Of a DNA stretch of 64,000 nucleotides, positions 61,823 to 64,000 are shown piece by piece. Position numbers and translations under genes: made by a program. Numbering within the stretch: the stretch's first letter is position 1; each line of letters begins with the position of its first letter. This DNA comes from Alteromonas genovensis (lineage in GTDB: Bacteria > Pseudomonadota > Gammaproteobacteria > Enterobacterales > Alteromonadaceae): the NCBI RefSeq assembly GCF_010500895.1, contig NZ_JAAAWO010000012.1, positions 62,001-126,000 of the forward strand, in the 5' to 3' direction. The notes beneath the pieces were generated by a model that worked only from the letters and a program-made list of their open reading frames with translations, ran no database searches and was not told where the DNA came from.

Positions 61823-63543
61823 TGAGTAATGAAAACTCTCCATTCGTTGTTGAGGGCAAATTAGCCGACAACGAAAGATTAAAGCGCGAAAGTAACAACC
61901 TTCGCGGCACAATAGAAACTGACCTGAAAGATGATCTTACAGGTGGCTTTACGGCTGATAACTTTCAGTTAATTCGCTTCCACGGTATGTATCAGCAGGA
62001 TGACAGAGACATTCGCGCAGAGCGTGCTAAGCAAAAGCTTGAGCCGCTGCAAAATGTGATGTTACGTGCGCGGTTACCTGGTGGCGTAATTATGCCCGAC
62101 CAGTGGCTAGCAATAGACAAGTTTGCTTCCGATCACACGCTGTACGGCAGTATTCGGTTAACTACGCGACAAACTTTTCAGTTTCACGGCGTACTTAAGC
62201 CAAACATTAAGTCGATGCACCAAATGCTGAATAAGGCGGGCATCGATTCAATTGCGACAGCCGGTGACGTAAACAGAAACGTATTGTGTACCTCGAACCC
62301 TGTAGAGTCAGAACTGCATTTAGAGGCGTTTGAGTGGGCTAAAAAGATTAGCGAGCACTTACTTCCAAAAACACGTGCCTACGCTGAAATTTGGTTAGAT
62401 GGCGAAAAAGTGGAAACCACAGAGAAGCCAGTTGAACCTATTCTTGGCGATAACTATCTTCCGCGTAAGTTTAAAACCACGGTGGTCATTCCACCGCAAA
62501 ACGACGTTGACGTACACGCTAACGATTTGAATTTTGTTGCCATTGCAGAAAACGGCAAGCTGGTTGGCTTTAACGTATTAGTAGGTGGTGGCCTTGCCAT
62601 GACTCACGGGGATAAAAGTACATATCCTCGCAAAGCCACTGACTTTGGTTATATTCCACTAGAAAATACGCTCGATATTGCCGCAGCGGTAGTGACTGTG
62701 CAGCGCGACTGGGGTAACCGTGTTAATCGTAAGAATGCAAAAACCAAATACACCCTTGAACGCGTTGGCGTAGATAACTTTAAAGCTGAAGTTGAAAAGC
62801 GTGCAAACGTTACGTTTCAAGAGAGTCGTCCGTTCGAGTTTACCGAACGTGGCGACCGCTTTGGCTGGGTAGAAGGTATCGACGGTAACTATCACTTAAC
62901 CGTATTTATCGAAAATGGCCGAATTCTAGATTACCCAGGAAAGACCTTAAAAACAGGGTGTGCAGAAATTGCCAAGATCCATAAAGGCGATTTCAGGCTA
63001 ACGGCTAATCAAAATCTTGTTATCGCCGGCGTTGCGCCAGCCGACAAGGAAAAAGTAGAAGCATTGGCTCGTAAGCACGGATTAATTGCCCCTGCGGTAT
63101 CTAATCAACGTCTTGATTCAATGGCGTGTGTGTCACTACCAACCTGTCCGCTAGCAATGGCAGAAGCTGAGCGTTACTTACCTGATGCTGTTACTGAGCT
63201 TGAGGGACTATTAGCCAAACACGGGCTTGCTGATGACAGCGTGATTTTCCGCGTAACAGGCTGTCCGAATGGCTGTGGTCGTGCCATGCTTTCTGAAGTC
63301 GGGTTGGTAGGTAAAGGCCCTGGCAAGTACAACCTGCATTTAGGTGGCGATCGGGAGGGGACACGTATCCCTCGGATGTATCGTGAAAATATCAGCGAGC
63401 AAGAAATTATGTCAGAGCTCGATACGCTGTTTGGTCAGTGGGCTAGCAATCGAGAAGACGGCGAAGGGTTTGGAGATTTTGTTGTTCGTACCGGCGTTGT
63501 AAAACCGGTAGTTGACTCAGCGCGTGATTTCTATGAGCAATAA
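61822..63543 (+). CDS. cysI: Sulfite reductase hemoprotein beta subunit
   Basis: 573 residues. [15 protein letters not shown] binds sirohaem, and the 4Fe-4S cysteines are CVSLPTC (C-x5-C) and CPNGC (C-x3-C). It reduces sulfite to sulfide with six electrons. The last 11 nt overlap cysH. Confidence 0.97.
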   Translation: MSNENSPFVVEGKLADNERLKRESNNLRGTIETDLKDDLTGGFTADNFQLIRFHGMYQQDDRDIRAERAKQKLEPLQNVMLRARLPGGVIMPDQWLAIDKFASDHTLYGSIRLTTRQTFQFHGVLKPNIKSMHQMLNKAGIDSIATAGDVNRNVLCTSNPVESELHLEAFEWAKKISEHLLPKTRAYAEIWLDGEKVETTEKPVEPILGDNYLPRKFKTTVVIPPQNDVDVHANDLNFVAIAENGKLVGFNVLVGGGLAMTHGDKSTYPRKATDFGYIPLENTLDIAAAVVTVQRDWGNRVNRKNAKTKYTLERVGVDNFKAEVEKRANVTFQESRPFEFTERGDRFGWVEGIDGNYHLTVFIENGRILDYPGKTLKTGCAEIAKIHKGDFRLTANQNLVIAGVAPADKEKVEALARKHGLIAPAVSNQRLDSMACVSLPTCPLAMAEAERYLPDAVTELEGLLAKHGLADDSVIFRVTGCPNGCGRAMLSEVGLVGKGPGKYNLHLGGDREGTRIPRMYRENISEQEIMSELDTLFGQWASNREDGEGFGDFVVRTGVVKPVVDSARDFYEQ

Positions 63544-64000
63544 TACGGCGGTTAAAGAGCAGGTACTATCGCTAGATATCAGCAAGGAAGAGCTTGCTGA
63601 TATCAACGGGTCGCTCGAAGCGATGACGGCACAACAACGAGTGGAATGGGCCTTTGAAAATTTGCCTGATACTCATATTGTGTCTTCAAGCTTTGGTGCT
63701 CAGTCAGCGGTAATGCTGCATATGCTGACACAAGCAAAGCCAGATATTCCTGTTGTGTTAACCGACACGGGCTATTTGTTTCCTGAGACTTACCAATTCA
63801 TTGATGAACTGGTTGCTAAGCTCAAGCTTAACCTACACGTATATCAAGCGAATATGTCATCAGCATGGCAAGAAGCTCGATTTGGCAGACTGTGGGAGCA
63901 AGGCATAGAGGGAATTGAAACTTACAATTCTCTTAACAAAGTTGAGCCCATGCAAAGAGCGCTGCAAGAGCTTAATGCTGGAACTTGGTTTGCTGGTTTG
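63533..64000 (+). CDS. cysH: PAPS reductase, N-terminal part (cut by window end)
   Basis: The frame is open to the window end (156 codons). [14 protein letters not shown] is the PP-loop, with [12 protein letters not shown] and [17 protein letters not shown] following. It reduces PAPS to sulfite, which cysIJ then reduce. The start overlaps the cysI end by 11 nt. Confidence 0.93.
   Translation, partial: MSNNTAVKEQVLSLDISKEELADINGSLEAMTAQQRVEWAFENLPDTHIVSSSFGAQSAVMLHMLTQAKPDIPVVLTDTGYLFPETYQFIDELVAKLKLNLHVYQANMSSAWQEARFGRLWEQGIEGIETYNSLNKVEPMQRALQELNAGTWFAGL

Noticed and set aside
1-64000. CRISPR array, rRNA genes, intact IS element or prophage
   Set aside because: No regularly spaced repeats, rRNA sequence, complete transposase or phage structural genes were seen.

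Overview
This window looks like a chromosome segment from a marine gammaproteobacterium of the Alteromonas/Alteromonadales type. The basis is strong similarity of many housekeeping proteins to enterobacterial and Shewanella-like families (FldB, CysJIH, DusA, PspA/C, TrmN, YafJ, YcbL/GloC, YihG, YbdG), a moderate GC content, and typical Alteromonas families (CLCA_X, TIGR04219 barrel, DUF2333, VF530). No rRNA, confident tRNA, CRISPR array or intact insertion sequence was seen. The genus is an inference; no database was searched.

Layout. 1-4.8 kb: a truncated membrane sensor with a cupredoxin-like protein, a VF530-type DNA-binding protein, an XRE regulator, and a three-gene run (small secreted protein, DUF2145, YiaAB). 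4.9-9.2 kb: YafJ-type amidotransferase, then a patchy accessory block (PLP decarboxylase-like enzyme, EreA/ChaN-like secreted protein, debris). An 18-bp inverted repeat lies near both ends of this block. 9.2-23.6 kb: LysR/VOC divergent pair, GloC, an amino-acid transporter/amidohydrolase/threonine dehydratase operon with overlapping genes, a PAS-GGDEF-EAL sensor, a PH-domain protein, an S9 peptidase, an NAD(P)-binding protein, TrmN and YgjV.

23.8-32.6 kb: a cellulose-type exopolysaccharide operon in the order unknown membrane protein, bcsA, bcsB, bcsZ, bcsC-like. BcsA keeps a c-di-GMP-binding PilZ domain. A PEP-CTERM 'choice-of-anchor A' protein lies convergently beside it. 34-39.3 kb: orphan ExbD, CLCA_X, FldB, a PhoD-like phosphatase with an odd start, and an esterase/phytase-like lipoprotein.

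39.3-43.6 kb: an AT-rich island inserted between ordinary genes. It holds a 53-aa ribbon-helix-helix-like protein and a 1277-aa membrane-inserted P-loop NTPase of YobI/KAP character, preceded by duplicated palindromes. This is the best candidate here for an undescribed (possibly defence) system.

43.7-64 kb: mostly core genes: msrA, DCC protein, SDR, sodium-dependent transporter, YeeZ-like epimerase, YggN, a small membrane protein behind an FNR-like box, a ybdG plus two yihG-like acyltransferase operon, fghA, dusA, a psp operon with a sigma-54 promoter, DUF2333, TIGR04219 barrel, and cysJIH (cysH cut by the window end).
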